A stretch of 64,000 nucleotides of DNA from Anisodus tanguticus (GCA_034509755.1 CM067546.1:28511876-28575875), one strand, 5' to 3'; positions 1 through 13,061 are shown, counted from the first letter of the stretch. Translations and numbers: made by a program. Notes: generated from the sequence alone by a model not told the origin.

Positions 1-352
1 TGTTGCGCTGAAGACGTCGTTATAATGCTATTGACGTCATTGTGATGATAATGCTGATGACATCGTTGTATATCTGTTGATGCCATTGTAAATGTTGTAA
101 AAGATAGCTGTTGTGTTGCCGTAAAAGATAGTTGCTACGTTGTCATTGTAATGTTGTTGACGTCGTTGAGATCGTAAAAGATAGTTGTTGTATTGCCGTA
201 AAAGATAGTTGTTGCGCTGAAGACGTCATTGTAATGTTGTTGACGTCGTTGAGATGCTGTAAAATATAGTTGTTGTGTTGCCATAAAAGATAGCTGCTGC
301 GCTGAAGACGTCACTGTAATGCTATTGACGTCGTTGAGATGCTGTAAAAGAT
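1..352. repeat. Minisatellite, 77-85 bp period, about four copies
   Basis: The unit contains GTTGCCGTAAAAGATAG, GCTGAAGACGTCATTGTAATG and GTTGACGTCGTTGAGAT. Unit boundaries fall near 103, 180, 264 and 349. The array continues off the left edge. Confidence 0.8.
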
Positions 353-1257
353 AGTTCCACGTTGTGCTGAATCTTCTGCCGATTCAAACTCCTGTGGACT
401 GTGAATTGAAATGTCACCCAGACGAAAATATGATGCGACATCCTTGTCATTGTTTGATATAAATGACGTTCTTGCCGTTAGTTTGCTGAAATAGATGGTT
501 CCACGTCTGTTTGCTGTGTTTAAGCTCCCTGTGATTTGAAATAAAATCCTTGTGCAGACATTATGGTTGGGCCTCTGTAGGTCAAGATGATGTCTTTGTA
601 TAGATGCAAAATAGGAGCGTGATCCTTGCGGTGAGCCGTCATGCAGAAATTCTTTGTGAAATTGATCATAAGTGATGTGGCTTCCCTGCTTCTTTCAACC
701 TGAAGAACTTGTACTCAAAAAAAAAATTCTGAGTTCGGGGGAGGGACGGTTGATTCGCGTTGACTTTGTAGCTTCTGCTCTTGATAGTTGCATGTCCTGC
801 TGATTCGTACCTGTAGCCCCTGTCTGGTTCCCAGTCTCGGCTAACCGTTAATGAAAACATTTGTTGAAAATAATTTGTTTATAAGGAAGTATGCTTATCA
901 GTAAAAAGTTCTTGTCGAACTCTAATGAAAATATTTGTTGAAAATAATTTGCTTATAAGAAAGTATGCATATATGTAAATGTCTGTCGAGTAGTGACATG
1001 CGGTGAAACAAAGCAAACATCTTATCCAAAATCCTTCTTCTAGCTGAAGACTTAGTTTGCCGATGCTTTTCCATGTTTATCGGCGTCCTCTGGCAGTGAT
1101 CCCTTAAAAAAAATGCCCTAGTTTTCGATATGTGAGGATGATGAACTTTCGAACGGACAACTGAGTCTTGTGTGGGTTGCTTGCCTGTCCTATCAGGGTG
1201 ATCATATGGGTGCATTTTGTCATATGTGAGATAAAGGAGAAAATATTTCCTAATGGT

Positions 1258-1545
1258 GGGACCGAAGCCGATTTAGGCCGCCTACGTATCCCGCCAAGGG
1301 AATCAGGTCATAACGTAGTTTATTACAAGCAAAGGGGATTGTAAGGTTTTTTTTTCTTCTAAAAATTGGACCGAAGCCGATGCGGCCGCCTACGTATCCC
1401 GCCAAGTGAATCAGGTCATAACGTAGTTCATGTAAGCAAAGGGGATTGTAAGGTTTTTTTTTCTTTCTAAAAATGGGACCGAAGCCGATGTGGCCGCCTA
1501 CGTATCCCGCCAAGGGAATCAGGTCATAACGTAGTTCATGTCAAG
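1258..1545. repeat. Tandem repeat, about 109 bp period, 2.6 copies
   Basis: Units begin GGGACCGAAGCCGAT at 1258, about 1367 and 1475. Each carries CCTACGTATCCCGCCAAG and TCAGGTCATAACGTAGTT, and the first two carry a T-run. It sits 3' of the pol remnant in element orientation. Confidence 0.8.
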
Positions 1546-1634
1546 AAAAAATGCAATTTTTTAGGAAACTTCTGTCTTAAAGAGATGAAACTCTATGTGG
1601 GTTTTATGCGTGTCGCGCCGAGGGAGCGCAACTT

Positions 1635-2330
1635 TTACAACATAGAAAAAAGTATTACATAGAGAATAACAAATCTTAGATATGGTATCCGTTCATTGCA
1701 TCTGCATTGATGGTGTTTTGCCATTCTATTCTGATAAAGTGGCCCCGGACAAACTGCGTCCATCTGCTTTTCATCAATCAGTCTCTTCATACATGATTCT
1801 GTATCCACTTGGCTTCGAAAGATATATCGTTGCCCCAGTAGAAAATGCTCGTACCAATGCTTTGTAATTATCAACCATCTTGATGTTTCATCCAAACCTG
1901 GCTTTGGCTTATGTCCCAGCTCTTCCGGTTGTGAGTCTTCCTCATATTCTTCGAAGTCTTGTTCGTTGTTTGGGACTTTGTTTCCTTGTTTCATTATATG
2001 TCACATATTATCGACAAATTTATTAGTTTGCATGATGAAAAAGAAAAGAAAATTATTAAACAAGACAGATTTTAAAATAGCAAAAGCAATGCAGATTTGT
2101 CTTTTTAAGCTTTCAAAAGGTGGAGGCAAAACACATTAAATGCATAGATGTGGTTCAGGCCTCAATCTGAATCGCATTGTTTCATTAAACATTAACGAAA
2201 TTAACTAATTTCCGGGAGAAACAAGGCCGGGGCACAAGTCCAATTTTCCCAAAACATCTACTTGCTCTGCATCCCAAATGGTTGAGTCTTTAGCGTAATC
2301 ATCGAGAATCACACTGCATCTTGCTTCTTC
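1635..2330 (-). pseudogene. Short remnant downstream of gag, pol linker-like
   Basis: Two short readable minus-strand pieces: around 2330-2215 (EEEARCSVILDDYAKDSTIW) and 1994-1635 (MKQGNKVPNNEQDFEEYEED, then HKPKPGLDETS). Acidic segments of this type sit between protease and reverse transcriptase in Tat-type pol, but no catalytic motif is visible. I assign it by position and composition only. Confidence 0.35.
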
Positions 2331-2331
2331 T

Positions 2332-4592
2332 TCAACAATGAAAAAAACTTTTGAATCCCCCAACGAGGTTGGCTGCATTGTCCCCCTTTGATTCCTGAGT
2401 GGCGCATGCTTTGACGAATGACTGACTCAGAGGCAGAATAGACTTTGGTAAATGAGCATCTCTCTTCCGTCGGAGATTGGTTGACAAGACTTTTTCAGGA
2501 AAAGATGGTGCCATGATCCGCGGCTTTGGAGGAAGTACTTCTACTCCAAACGGTGCCCTCACTTGGATTGTAATCATAGGGGTGATAAAGGCCGATGATT
2601 CAACCATTTTCTCTCTCTGGACTGGCACAATGGTCCCTTCCAAGTTGCGTTCTTCATCAACAGTAATCATGTTCACATTGGCATCGTCATGATTTGGCGA
2701 ACGATTATTGTTTTCATTAGAGGAAGGTCCTTTCAGTTGGATAACTCCTTCTTTGATTAATGCCTCGATTTTGTCTCTGAGGGCGTAGCAATTTTCAGTG
2801 TCGTGTCCAGGGATTCCCGAGTGGTATGCACAATGCTTAGCCTCATCGTGCCATTTGGGAACAGGATCGGGGACATTTCCTGGGATGGGCTGGAGTATTC
2901 CTGCGATTTTCAGTCTTTCATATAACTGGGCTCGAGGTTTGGCTAAAGGTGTATAGGTTTTGGCTGGCTTTCTTTCATATTTTGCGCGGGGTCTGGGTGC
3001 ATTTGGTGCATGGACTTATGGATGAGGTAAGTATGCGGGCTGATATTGTGGGGGATTCGGAAAGGCAGGCGCTCGAGGCAGGCTATATATTGGATGGGTA
3101 TGGTAGACATGGTAGGGAGCAGGTGAGTATTGATAATAAGGTTGAGGGCTTTGGGCGTATGGGTTATAATAGGAAAGCTGAGAACTTTGGTTGTTTTGAT
3201 TGTAGTAGGGAGGCTGAGGTGATGGCATTTGGTAGGCTGACATTTGATTTGGCCTATGTTTCTGAACTGTCATGACAGGGGATACTCCGTCTCTCTTCCT
3301 CTTTACTGCTCCCTCAAATGAGTCCGACTAAATTGTCTCACTCGTTGCTTGCAACGCTACAAAGTTTGTAATTCTTCCAGTTCTGATTCCCTCTTCTATG
3401 AAATCTCCCATCCTTACAACTTCAGAGAAACTTCGTCCTATGACGCTTATCATTCTTTCATAGTATGTTGCATCTTTCAAAGATTGTACAAAGAGAGCGG
3501 TCATCTCACTTTCCGCTATCGGTGGTTGAACTTTTGCTGCTTCCGCCCTCCACTTCATGGCGCACTCTCTGAAGGTCTCTGTGGATTTCTTTTCCAACTT
3601 CATCAGATAAAATCTGTCCAAGACCGTGTCAGTGTTGAACTTAAATCTGTCCACGAAATCTTGTGCCATCGTGCTCCAATTACGCTATTTTCGCGGGTTT
3701 TGGCTCGTGTACCAGTCGAGTGCTTCTCCTATCAAACTCCTTACGAACAGCTTCATTATGATAGCCTGGTCTTTACCTACCCCAATCAGTTTGTCATAGT
3801 ACGATCTTAAATGAGCGTGAGGATTTCCCTTCCATCAAACAAGTCAAATTTTGGCACCTTGTATCCGACAAGCAATTCAATGTCGGGATGCATACACAGA
3901 TCTTCGTACTCGAGTCCTTCATGCCCCTTGGTGGTTTGGATATTCTTGAATGCTTCTTTTAGGCTATGAATTTCTCTCGCCACACTTTCATTGGTTCTGA
4001 TCCTTACTTGCCTCTCCATCTCTTCATACTGGCCAGTTTCCTGAAGAGCCATGTTTGGTGTTGCGGTAGTAAAAGGTTGGGCTTCCATTACATATACTGG
4101 CGGCACATACTGCTTAATGTGATCAGCAATGTGTGCCATTAGTATGTGCTGGGCTGCAGGGTGATTTTGCGTGGAAGGGGTGTTTTGGATGAGTGGGGTA
4201 ATTTGGGTATGTGGAGTTGTGAAGGATGCCGGATCATTTTGTAGTGGGATTTGTTGTGGACTAGCTTGTGGGTTAGTGTGTTGTGGATTGGTTTTGCTTG
4301 GTGGCGAATTTTCGGGGAGGTTTTGGGGAGATGGCGATTCAGGAGATGAAAAATTTTGCGGCACAGTTGCATTCGTCCCTTGTTCAGGGAGTGGGGTATT
4401 GGCGCTAATGGACAAGTTGGTGAGATTTTGGAGCCGCTCTATCTCAGTCTGCATGGCTGCCATCTGTTGTAATAGTTGGGCGATGTATTTTTCTTGGACG
4501 GAAGCATTTCTATTTTCCGAAGCTTTTGGTTCATCTCTTGAAAGAGCGATAAGTCCCAGGCCAGTCTGTTCGGATGCATCTGAATCAGTCAT
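2332..4592 (-). pseudogene. Decayed Tat/Ogre-like gag
   Basis: Open pieces at 4592-3807, 3669-3328, 3273-3016 and 2676-2332 line up on one strand but in different frames. The first starts MTDSDASEQTGLG, has a coiled-coil-like stretch (QLLQQMAAMQTEIERLQ) and then a Pro/Gln/Thr-rich spacer. The second reads as a capsid-like gag core (MAQDFVDRFKFNTDTVLDRF, then ETFRECAMKWRAEAAKV). The third is Tyr/Pro/Gln-rich. Between the third and fourth, around 2760-2860, an open stretch reads CAYHSGIPGHDTENC, a C-H-H-C knuckle variant typical of this lineage, followed by ALRDKIEALI. The frame breaks make it a pseudogene. It would bind element RNA and form particles. Confidence 0.72.
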
Positions 4593-5520
4593 TTTGCTGA
4601 ATGATCGGGCCTTTGATCTCGTGAAGTAGGGGTGTTCCGCCAGTTTTAGTCAACGCAAATCAACCTCGGGAAAAAATAATTTAAGCAAAAAATAACCTTC
4701 TGAAAAATGAAGAAACCAAGTTAGTATAAGGCGGGCAATTATTGTTTCAAATAACATGCGTAGAGTGTAAGCAAATAGCAAAAAAAAAAATTGTATGAAA
4801 ATTAAATGCGCGTCCTAATATGCATGGGGCCTCTCTTATGCCAGAGGTGGGCCTAAACGCCAGATATGCGAGATTACGACAGATTGATCCAAGCTGTTAA
4901 ACTGTAATGCTTTTGTTGGAAATGAGACAAAATTAATGTACATTTTCCAATTTCGGCATGTCATGATTAGGCTTGGATTTGTCTATCATTATCACGCTAC
5001 ACGTAATATGCTGATTGGTCGTTGGGTTGCGAGACCGTTGACAATTTTGGTAGATTTCTTAATTGTGGAGTCGATACCAATGATCGATCCACCTAAGGTG
5101 TATGCATGCATGACTTAAAATAAATGGTGGTATAGCTCTATCCTAAATTTTCTAAGATTTGGCTGACTAGACTCAAGGTTCTCGAGCGGACTGCTCGAGT
5201 GAGAAGGCTACGCGGCCAACCGGATGGTCCGAACGCTCCGCGCATATACCAACTCTCCTAAAAATTTGGAAATTTGAAAGAAGTTTGCGGGTGCGCAAAA
5301 CACACCTCGCGTGTAATGTGTGATAGTGTCAATTTTCCAGAGTGGAAGAAATATGAGCGAAATGTCAATTTAAAGAAAGCAGTAAGAGAATATAGCAACT
5401 AAAGCAGTTATGCATACAAAATTTCAAAAGGAAATAATTAAAAACAATAGATCAAATAGGGAGCAATATAAAGCACAATAATAATTAACCTGAATTTGCT
5501 ATGGTTAAGAACCTGAAAAA

Positions 5521-5538
5521 TCTCCAGTGGAGTCGCCA
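5521..5538 (-). other. Primer binding site, tRNA-Arg type
   Basis: Minus-strand TGGCGACTCCACTGG starts 3 bases inside the LTR end. It matches the complement of a plant tRNA-Arg 3' end, the primer known for Ogre/Tat elements. Confidence 0.65.
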
Positions 5539-6431
5539 TGCTGTTGCGCCCGTTTTTAACCGACCCCGCGAGAGGTCGGAAGCGGAGCACAACGTGTTCG
5601 GTGATTCCTGGGTAAATGGATTGAGGAGTCGCCACCTAATTATTTTAAGGTGAATTAGGACACCTGAATATTAACTAAATGCTGCAATGTAACTCCAATT
5701 TTAAGGTCTGCGAAACTAATGAGATTCTAGGTAAGGGTTCTTTATTATCCTAAAGGGAAGGGGTTAGGCATCCTTTAAGATCCGCTAACTTGCGGTTATC
5801 CGATCAAACTCAGGTTAATTATTGTATTAAGAAAATGCATGTTTTAAAATATAAACTTAAAATGATGTTTGCAATTATTTAGTAAAAGGATGCATTTTGT
5901 ACAAGTATGCATTTGCAGGATATTTAAAGAGAAATACATGTAAAGTTGAAAAGTATGCATTTTTTAACAATTGATAGTAAAGACAAATTATTTATAATGC
6001 CAAAGAAGTAAATCTTTTGGAAATCATTGAGTTGCAAAAAAAAAAACTTATTTGTATGATTGATAAAGCGAATAAAAGATGACCAAAGTTGTTTAGAAAA
6101 TTTTAAACATGCATGACGAGCCTAAAATAAATAACTAGCGAAGGATTTCTAAGTTTTAAACTACCCTATGAATTAATTCTAAGTTTGCCTATTCTAAGCA
6201 TTTCAATAGTTACATAAGTGCGATAAATAATATTACAATACAGAGCGGGATAAAAGCTGAATTAAAGAAAGTAAATAAAATAAATAAACTCCGAGGAATA
6301 TCTGCCTTTATTTACTTTATTCCCTGCAAGCTGTCAAGAAACAAACAGTTAGAAACAAGTAAATACAAATAACTTCGGATCCGTATCCAAAACAGCGAAT
6401 GTTTTGATCACGGAGGGATCAGACTTAAATT

Positions 6432-6632
6432 TTGGAAAAGACCATTCCAATCACATCGTGGCTGCAAACGTATGGCTCGGTGGTCATTTTGATTGTCTCG
6501 CCTACTAAACGTGTTGGTCTCTCGGATGAAAAAGAAAAGATCATTATAATCACGTCGTGGCTGCGAACATATAACTTGTTGGTTATTTTAGTCGCCTCGC
6601 CTACTAAACATGTTGATCCCTCGGATGAAATA
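6432..6632. repeat. Two-copy tandem repeat, about 99 bp period
   Basis: TCAC(A/G)TCGTGGCTGC occurs at 6451 and 6550. Each copy is followed by a CGCCTACTAAAC block and by CTCGGATGAAA. Confidence 0.6.
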
Positions 6633-7512
6633 AAAAGGTTTAAGCCTCATCCTTGCCCAGAAGTTATATTTCCATCTTTACGACTGTGGAGGCCTCAAAA
6701 TCGACGGATATTTTTCATCGGCCAGTGTAGTATCGTGTTCAAATCAGCAAAATTAAATCAAAGCAGTAAGCAGTAAGTAGTAGGCAGTAAGCAGAAAAAA
6801 CAGAGAGGCAATTTCCGAAAAGACGCGATGTTTAGTTTAAAACGATAAAACAAGTACAACGAAGAATACGGATATTTAAATGCTTTGAAACAAAGTGGAT
6901 TTGAAACAGAAAGCAATGCCCGAAAGGTGCGGCCTCGAATTCAATTTCATTGGCCTAAATGCGGTATTTGGTTCAAAACAGTAAAACAGTAAGATATCCG
7001 TTGCACGGATGTTTAAAACGGTAAACTGAAAACAGAGAAACGAAAAAAAAAGCGCGGCCTCGAATTCAATTTCATCACTCTGGTGTAGTATTAAATCAGT
7101 AAAACAAAATAGTAATATGAAATCGAGAAACGATTTTCGAAGAGAATGCAATGTTGGTTCAAATCAATTGAATAACAAAGAGAATGTGGTATTAGTTCAA
7201 TCAATAAAAACAGTGCCAAAGAAACAAACAGTGAGCAATTAAAGTATCCGACCCGAATTCTAAAATTTCAAAACCGAAACAGGATTAAGAAGTATTTATA
7301 AAAATCAGACCCGGATTGTGAACAGTGATCCGAATGAAACAGTGAACTAATTCTGAAAACAGACCCGGAATAGTGACCAGAATCGTAATAAAAATTCAGA
7401 TTTATTTCCAGATAACCAACAACACATATAAAAAAATTCTGGAAAATACTCAAACCGGGTCGGCCCGCCCCGGGGTCAGTGACCCGAATGAAACAGAGTT
7501 TCAAAACCCGAA

Positions 7513-7960
7513 ATCAAATATTTTCACCAATTTTCAGATAACCAATATACAAGATGTGAAATGCAAGAATTCTGAAAAATACCCAAACTGGGTTGACCCG
7601 AATCAGAGATTCAACCGAAATCAAATATTTTTACCAATTTCAGATAACCAATAACAACAAGATATGAAATGCAAGAAATCTGAAAAATCCAAATCGTGTC
7701 GACCCGACCCGGGTCAGTGACCCGACCGAATCAGAGATTCAACCCGAAATCAAATATTTTTACCAATTTCAGATAACCAATAACAACAAGATATGAAATG
7801 CATGAAATCTGGAAAATCCAAATCGGGTCGACCCGGGTTAGTGACCCGACCCGAATCAGATTTTAACAGATTCTTCAGATAACCAACATGATATACAAAC
7901 ACAAATCTAATTCTTACCCCTGTCCGGGTCGACCCGACCCGAACATACCCGAATCGGAGA
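7513..7960. repeat. Tandem repeat inside the LTR (about 108-129 bp period)
   Basis: Units starting CAAATATTT(T/C)..ACCAATTT recur at 7513, 7621 and 7750, each followed by CAGATAACCAA, ATGAAATGCA and a GC-rich block with GACCCG motifs; a decayed fourth unit follows to about 7960. The GACCCG blocks form many short inverted pairs. Confidence 0.7.
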
Positions 7961-8129
7961 ATCAAAAACAGTGGAAAACAAACATTTTCTTTCGATTTTG
8001 GATTTTATTTTCGGACTTAATTCTTGAATAACAATGAAGGCAAATGTTTGAAATCAAGAACACAACCAAAATATTTTATATCGAATCGGACCTCCGAAAA
8101 ATCCTCCCTTTGTAGAAGAAAAATGGGGG

Positions 8130-8137
8130 TATTTATA
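8130..8137 (-). promoter_or_regulatory. Putative LTR TATA box
   Basis: TATAAATA on the minus strand, about 0.9 kb into the LTR, followed by a run of C. It is the best TATA-like site in this LTR and fits transcription toward gag. No start site was tested. Confidence 0.45.
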
Positions 8138-8928
8138 GATACTCACCCCGACGTTCACCCCCACCCATACCCCTTACAAAATCGAATTCGAATTTCAAAA
8201 TAAAGGGGGAACAAAATCTGATTTTTGGGGCAATTTCTTGGGGCATGTGTTGCGGTGAGAGGTGATGGGGTAGGTTGGTGGTGTCAGGCAGCGGTGTCGG
8301 CGATTGGTGTTGTCAGGCGTAGGGTGCGGCGACGTAGGGGTAGGGGTGTAGGGTGTGCGGCGATTAGGTGGGTTAGGGGTGTTACGTTTTTTATTTTGGG
8401 TAGGGTTTGGGTTAAAAGGGTGTAGAATAAAAGGGATGTGGGCTGGGTTTGGGCCGACGGGTTGGACCGTTTCGGGTGTGGGCTGCGGGAGGAATAAAAG
8501 GGGAAAAGGGTTGTTGGGTTTAGTAGTTTTTGGGGTGTGGGCGATGGAATTTCGGGTGGGCCGAAATAAGAGAAAGGGGAGTTGAATTATTTTGGGTTGA
8601 GTAGAATTAAATGGGTGATGGGTTGGGCTTTGGTGAAATGGGTTTTAGTTTTGGTAGAAATTGTTTTGGGTTGGGAAATGAATGGGTTATGGGTTTAAAA
8701 TATAAAAGGGGTTTAATATTAAAAATGCATTGAAGAAAAAAAAACATAACAATGTGATAATAATAAAGATATAATATTTGCGAAATGTTTAATGCTTAAT
8801 AAAAATGGAAATGCGATGCAATTTTATGAGAATAAAATAACATAGAATTTTCGGATAAAACTTATGAATATGATAAAAAATGCAAATGAGAGTAAAAAAT
8901 GCGAATAATAACAATAATAAGAGAATAA

Positions 8929-8953
8929 TATATATATATATATATATATATAC
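8929..8953. repeat. TA dinucleotide microsatellite
   Basis: About 12 uninterrupted TA units inside the Gypsy LTR. Confidence 0.9.
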
Positions 8954-9049
8954 GCATGTACGTATATAGATTAAAATTGTTTTGAGGTGTTAAAAATATT
9001 TAAAGTTGCAAATAAATTGGAAAAGACGGGACAAAATTGGGTGTCAACA

Positions 9050-11229
9050 GATACTATATGCAGCCATGTCCATTTGCATCAGTCCAGTTTTAAATGACAT
9101 GTTAAGCCTCTAATAGTCTTTGTGATAGTGTCCTAGGACCCTGATTATGTCTATTCTAAGCATGCTTGTGTATCCCTGCCATCACCCCCTATTTAGAAGA
9201 TTTAAAATCACTTAGTTTAAGTGTCTGTTTAAGTAGAAAAATTGGAATTCTAAATTGCTATGTGAACTGTCATGTGTTGTTGCTTTGCTTAAGAAGAGAA
9301 ACTAGTTTGAAACTCTACATGTGAAATATATGTTCCAGTCCTATTACTTGTTTGATTTTGTAACCATGCTTACCTAAAAAGACTAGATGTGTATCATTTT
9401 TTTTATTGGATCATGGGAAATCCATATGTTTGTTGGATTTAAAGTCAGCCAGTTAGGATTAGGTTGAGCTTTCTCTCTCTGCATGGTGTCTGGTAGATAA
9501 TATCAGATCACAGGCCTACACTATCACTACTTGTATTAACTGCGGACTTACTTGAATGGCCTGCATATGTTATGTCTCAAGCTCAAAGATGTCTAAGAGC
9601 TTAAGAAGCCATGTATGCCTTTTTCACATACATTTGAACGTCATTAGTTGTTCTGTTAACCTGTTTGACCTAGGACTATGTACAATAGATTATATTTGCA
9701 TGTCACATAAGTTCATGACTGCTTTTAATATTTTCAATTGTGGTTGGGTCAACATGAACACCCTGAAGTCTACTTTGCCTCTGCTGAATATCTATGCTAA
9801 GAGTCATATTTGTGTTTTGTTAGAAACTCAGTTGCCATCTAGTTTTTTCTATTAAATTTATATACATGACTTGAGGTATGTGTTATATTGATAAGATAAA
9901 CATACTTAGTTGAGGTAATATGTCATGTAGTGACTGTTTAGAAGTGTCATTGTTATTATAATCTTATTTGCAACCTTGGTTAACTATGTATATGCCTGGT
10001 CTGATCTAGAATTTGTATCTAGTCCTTGTGTTTCAAAGACTAATGTGGACCATTTGAAATCTGCCTCCTTATTGTGACTTGGTCCTGCTTATGTATCACA
10101 TGTATTAGCCTTAGTATTACACCATTTTGCCTTGTCTTTATTCTATGTCCTAATTGACACCTTAAACACCATGAGCTATTGTATTTCTGTCCAAATGAAG
10201 GGTTAACATTGAGACTTACCTTACTGCCATACCTTAAACTTCTGTCTCTCAAAGAAAGTCACTATTTTGAAGGGGAAAATGGCAACCTTGACAGATAGTT
10301 ATTGCCACAGTAATGACAACAATTTCTGAATATTCTAATGCTTACTTTGAGATTAGGATCTGAGGCTAAGTGTTGGGTTTGAGACTGTTTCCCTTAGCTG
10401 CTACATTTGGTTATTGGCACTATTATATTGAGCTGGTTGCTGTATATATCTGTTATTTTCTGAGGCATTTAGCTACCATGTTTGTTGTTGTTCTGGCTGT
10501 TGTTTGAAGTCACTTGTTGTTGTTGTTTGGCTACTGTTTTTGTTGTCGCTTGCTACTGTTATCACTGTTGTACTTGATAAGAATTGTTGCCATGTTCAAA
10601 CACATGTTGTTGCCTTTACTTAGAGGCAAATGCTACTGTAAGTCCTGGGCAGGGACAAATGTGAAAGTAAGCAGTTGTGATTGCTGCATCTAAACTTAAA
10701 TCAGTGCCATGTTATTACACCATATTTCACTCATTTGAAAAGCATATGTTTAATGTTTAATAGCATGATGCATATAGGACTTTAAACTAAAATATGACTG
10801 CTATTTGAATATAAAAGAATGCATGAGATATACTACAAACCTAGGCAAGAATCCATCAACCCATTAACTTGAGTCTATGTGTTTGTTTCATATTATATGT
10901 GGGGTTATACATGTAATTAGTCTAAACTTGAGTCTATTCTTTGAAAATGATCATAGGTTGATATGTATATTTTTTTCTCTCCCACTGTTTTAGTCCCTGT
11001 TCTTGACAAACTTGGTACAGAAAACCACCTGGTACTGCAAATATTTCAAATGCTAGGTACTATAAGTATGTAGCAACTTTAATTGCCTAGAGTTGATTCA
11101 AGTTATTTAGGATTTCTATTGTCATGACTGGCTAAGCAATGAAGATCATCTGTGTGTTCATTTTATTGTGACAAGAACTAGATACGTCACACCAACATCA
11201 GAGGACGAATGTTTCTAAGGGGGAGAGGA
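9050..11229 (+). other. No supported gene; probable internal region of a Gypsy-type element
   Basis: No long open frame and no retroelement motif. The only structural signal is at the right end, where a purine tract (AAGGGGGAGAGGA, 11217-11229) abuts TGTAACACCCCG. That makes this stretch the likely 3' internal part of the element owning the LTR at 11230. It may be a large non-autonomous derivative. A T/G-rich stretch lies at about 10480-10570. Confidence 0.4.
11217..11229 (+). other. Polypurine tract before LTR
   Basis: AAGGGGGAGAGGA lies directly before the TG of the following LTR, the standard place for the plus-strand primer of an LTR retrotransposon. Confidence 0.6.
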
Positions 11230-12998
11230 TGTAACACCCCGTACTTTCGGGTAACGGTTGAACGCATAAACGTAGGCAAGTAGACCGGACTCCGGGAGGT
11301 TTATGTTATACTTATGTAGGCTAATAAGAAAATTAGTATATAAAAGGATGTGATCCCGAAATAATTTTAGATTGGATAAGTGCGATGGCGGGCAGTAATA
11401 ATAATAATTTTATATCCCCGACAAGGTTATGGGCTTGTGTCATATTACAAGAATTATGACATTGAGTATAAGAAGATTTTTTATATATATAAATCATCAG
11501 GATTTAAGTGAATTGGGATCAAGAATTTAGGTGTATGTATAATTAATTAATTGTGGTATTAATTAATTATAAGTGGGGACAATATATACATAGTGGGACA
11601 TTACATGTAGCCTTGTAACAATTTATCTCAATGACTAAGTTTCATAAGAAACGCTGGTAGTTTCTGAGCTTCATAAATCCCCAAGAGCTCATCTCTTCTC
11701 CATTAACAGAAGCCTTCATATCATCAAGCCTCTTTAGAAATCGTTCTCTAGAAAAAAAATTGTTACTCTATAACCTGGAAGAGTAAATTCTCAATTGATA
11801 ACTCTCTAAAATTCTCGACCAAATTAGGGGTTTCCGAAAAACCTTTGCTCACCCGGAAAGGGGGAAACCCATGGCATTTTGGACCTCATTTTCAGCAAAA
11901 ATGGAAGCCTTGAAACAGTCTTAAGAACTCAGAAAACCCAAGCCGAGACCCAGAGTTTCAAGGAAGTGTTGGAAGTCGATTTTTGGGGTCTGGTTTCTGC
12001 TTGTCGGAACCTGAGTTGGGCGAAAGATTTTTCGACGACGCTCGTCACTGCGCTTAAGGAGGTAATCTTTCTTGTTCCTAAAGTTTATACAATTTTAGAA
12101 CATGATTTTTGTCGTTAGCTCTAAAAAGATTATCAAAAATGCTAAGTTTGGGTTGGGTGTTGCCGGGACTGCCGTAATTGTAAGGTGCTGGGATTGCATA
12201 TGAAATTGTTGTACTGTTTTGGATATTGTAGTAGTAAAAAGAAGGATTAAGAGGGTTGGGTGTTTCGCTACATGATTAGGTTTCGATATAGAAGGAATAT
12301 AGGTTCTACGCGTACAAGGTGTTCGCTAGAATGTCTCAAAGAATCTGTTTCTAGTATATTGATTCGATTATGATTTAAATCATCCGTGTGATGTAGATAA
12401 TCATTCATAGAGCTTACAAGGACCCCCAAAACTTAGATAATTTCGACAACAAGGTTTGCAAGGCTCTTTCTTTCTTTTTGGCATATTCCACGTACAAGCA
12501 TAACCGGAATATTGTTCCATAAAGTACTCTACTCTAAGTAGTTAAGAATGATCATGTTATTGACTCTTATGTTAAAAGTCTATTTCAAGTATGTTTCTAA
12601 GTCCTTATTGAGGCAGACAGAAAAAATGATGTTATTCACAGTGTTAGCCAAAAGTACAAGAATATAGGGCCAGGATGTGTCATTGTCATTCATGCATTCT
12701 CACTTGCATTGCATTTATATAGTACACTGGACCACTTGTGCTATGCACATTACTATATGGTAAATATTATATATATAGAGGATATGGGGAAAGGAAAAGG
12801 TGTTATATAAGCACACCACCTGCAGCTGGTACAGACAATCACAAAAGAGCCCTAAGAGGTCAATATGATGTGATGATGTGCTGTGATGTGCTGTGATGTG
12901 ATGTGATATGATGTGATGATGTGATGCATGTGTGGCTTATTGGGATGGGTTGAACGATCCGCAACACTATCATATATTGGGACAGGTTGCACGATCCG

Positions 12999-13061
<63 letters not shown>

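Larger units (their letters stand above)
1..9049 (-). mobile_element. Ty3/Gypsy element, Tat/Ogre-like, 3' end outside window
   Basis: Read on the minus strand, the order is: LTR (9049 down to 5542), a primer site resembling the 3' end of tRNA-Arg, a gag-like region (4592-2332), a short pol-like remnant (to about 1635), then tandem repeats and non-coding sequence to the window edge. The tRNA-Arg primer, the multi-kilobase LTR and the unusual gag zinc knuckle are known traits of the Tat/Ogre group. No protease, reverse transcriptase, RNase H or integrase can be read, so the copy is non-autonomous or internally deleted. The second LTR would lie left of base 1. I see no gene in 353-1257; it is presumably part of the element's 3' non-coding region. 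Confidence 0.72.
5542..9049 (-). repeat. 5' LTR of the Tat/Ogre-like element (about 3.5 kb)
   Basis: On the minus strand the LTR begins TGTTGACACCC at 9049 and ends GGGCGCAACA at 5542, so its ends are the inverted pair TGTTG/CAACA, and the primer site follows at once. It holds a TATA box near 8130, a G-rich stretch (8221-8560 on the plus strand), internal tandem repeats (6432-6632, 7513-7960) and a TA microsatellite (8929-8953). The second LTR is not in the window, so length and edges rest on the TG/CA ends and the primer site alone. Confidence 0.7.

Noticed and set aside
1..352. CRISPR-like array
   Set aside because: The units are tandem and diverged without unique spacers, and the genome is a plant's.
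8225..8585. Gly/Arg/Val-rich plus-strand frames
   Set aside because: They come from a G-rich stretch of the Gypsy LTR, lack motifs and lie opposite to the element's coding strand.
9556..9855. 99-residue plus-strand frame in the gene-free stretch
   Set aside because: No motif, no neighbours in frame and Cys/Ser/Leu-rich composition as expected by chance.
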